Part shown: positions 58,803 through 64,000 of the stretch, one piece after another
How the letters are laid out: the number at the start of each line of letters is the position of its first letter
Numbering within the stretch: position 1 is the stretch's first letter
From: Sporodiniella umbellata
Taxonomy: Eukaryota; Mucoromycota; Mucoromycetes; Mucorales; Rhizopodaceae
NCBI GenBank assembly: GCA_025677835.1
Contig: JAIXMR010000016.1
Span: forward strand, 186,001 to 250,000
Direction: 5' to 3'
DNA: 64,000 bases
Notes under the pieces: model-generated
Databases searched by the model: none
What the model was told of the DNA's origin: nothing
Seen by the model: the letters and a program-made list of their open reading frames with translations, nothing else
Program-made: the position numbers and the translations under genes

Positions 58803-58988
58803 GCTTTCAAATAAAAAGTGATGGATTCAATCTACAAACCAAAAAAATGCAAAAAATACAAAAAAACAACAACAACCTGCATTAAATAGGGTGACAGAAA
58901 TCTCAGCTTCGGCGCTCAAGCAACCCTGTGTGAAAACTCAGCAAAGGAACGGAGAAATAACAAGGATGATAACAATGATGATGATTAT
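58803..58988. other. Short spacer between monooxygenase start and WDR81-like stop
   Basis: This 186-bp AT-rich spacer holds the monooxygenase promoter and the 3' end of the WDR81-like gene, both on the minus strand. Confidence 0.5.

Positions 58989-64000
<5,012 letters not shown>

Overview
The window is nuclear DNA of a fungus, most likely an early-diverging mucoromycete (Mucorales-type). The evidence is AT-rich, homopolymer-filled intergenic DNA, many short GT..AG introns (mostly about 45-60 nt), and a fully eukaryotic and fungal gene set: PEX10, ATM1, MCP1, SEC61, MED15, MAD1, eIF3m, an AreA-type GATA factor and a fungal mitoribosomal protein. A WDR81-like kinase/BEACH/WD40 gene, a family absent from yeasts, fits a basal fungus. 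The phylum is an inference. I found no tRNA, rRNA or CRISPR array.

Layout. 0.3-2.5 kb: PEX10 and a bZIP regulator (both minus). 2.5-11.3 kb: a gene-poor stretch with two near-identical, intron-rich 2-oxoglutarate/Fe(II) oxygenase genes about 4.55 kb apart, a 77-bp MITE-like element with TA target duplication, and a repeated non-coding block. 11.5-16.2 kb: mL59-like mitoribosomal protein (minus), a four-helix MARVEL-like membrane protein (plus) and purine nucleoside phosphorylase (plus). 17.6-21.6 kb: minus-strand run of RMI1, an unknown protein and tail-anchored cytochrome b5. 23.9-25.6 kb: secreted double-psi beta-barrel protein (plus), convergent with an SRF/MCM1-type MADS-box gene (minus). 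26.8-30.9 kb: MED15 (minus), with an N-terminal KIX domain and very long Gln/Ala repeats.

33.2-39.2 kb: ATM1 (minus) and MCP1 (plus), two divergent mitochondrial genes, then SEC61 alpha (minus). 39.9-49.1 kb: dense block with MAD1 (plus), a proline-rich protein with a WWE-like C-terminus (minus), eIF3m (plus), an ING-family PHD protein (minus) and an F-box protein (minus). 49.1-55.7 kb: gene-poor, with one uncharacterised or decaying Cys-rich ORF cluster. 55.8-64 kb: AreA/GLN3-type GATA factor (plus), an intronless FAD monooxygenase (minus), and a WDR81-like gene (minus) running off the right edge.

The genes are mostly housekeeping and do not form one pathway. The points most worth a second look are the homogenised oxygenase pair inside diverged flanks, the MITE, several splice or frame anomalies (26- and 31-nt introns, a 7-nt first exon, a possible frame break in MAD1), the predicted pseudokinase motifs of the WDR81-like protein, and an intron whose retention would turn membrane cytochrome b5 into a soluble form. 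Exon structures were assembled by hand from splice signals and protein continuity, without transcript data.
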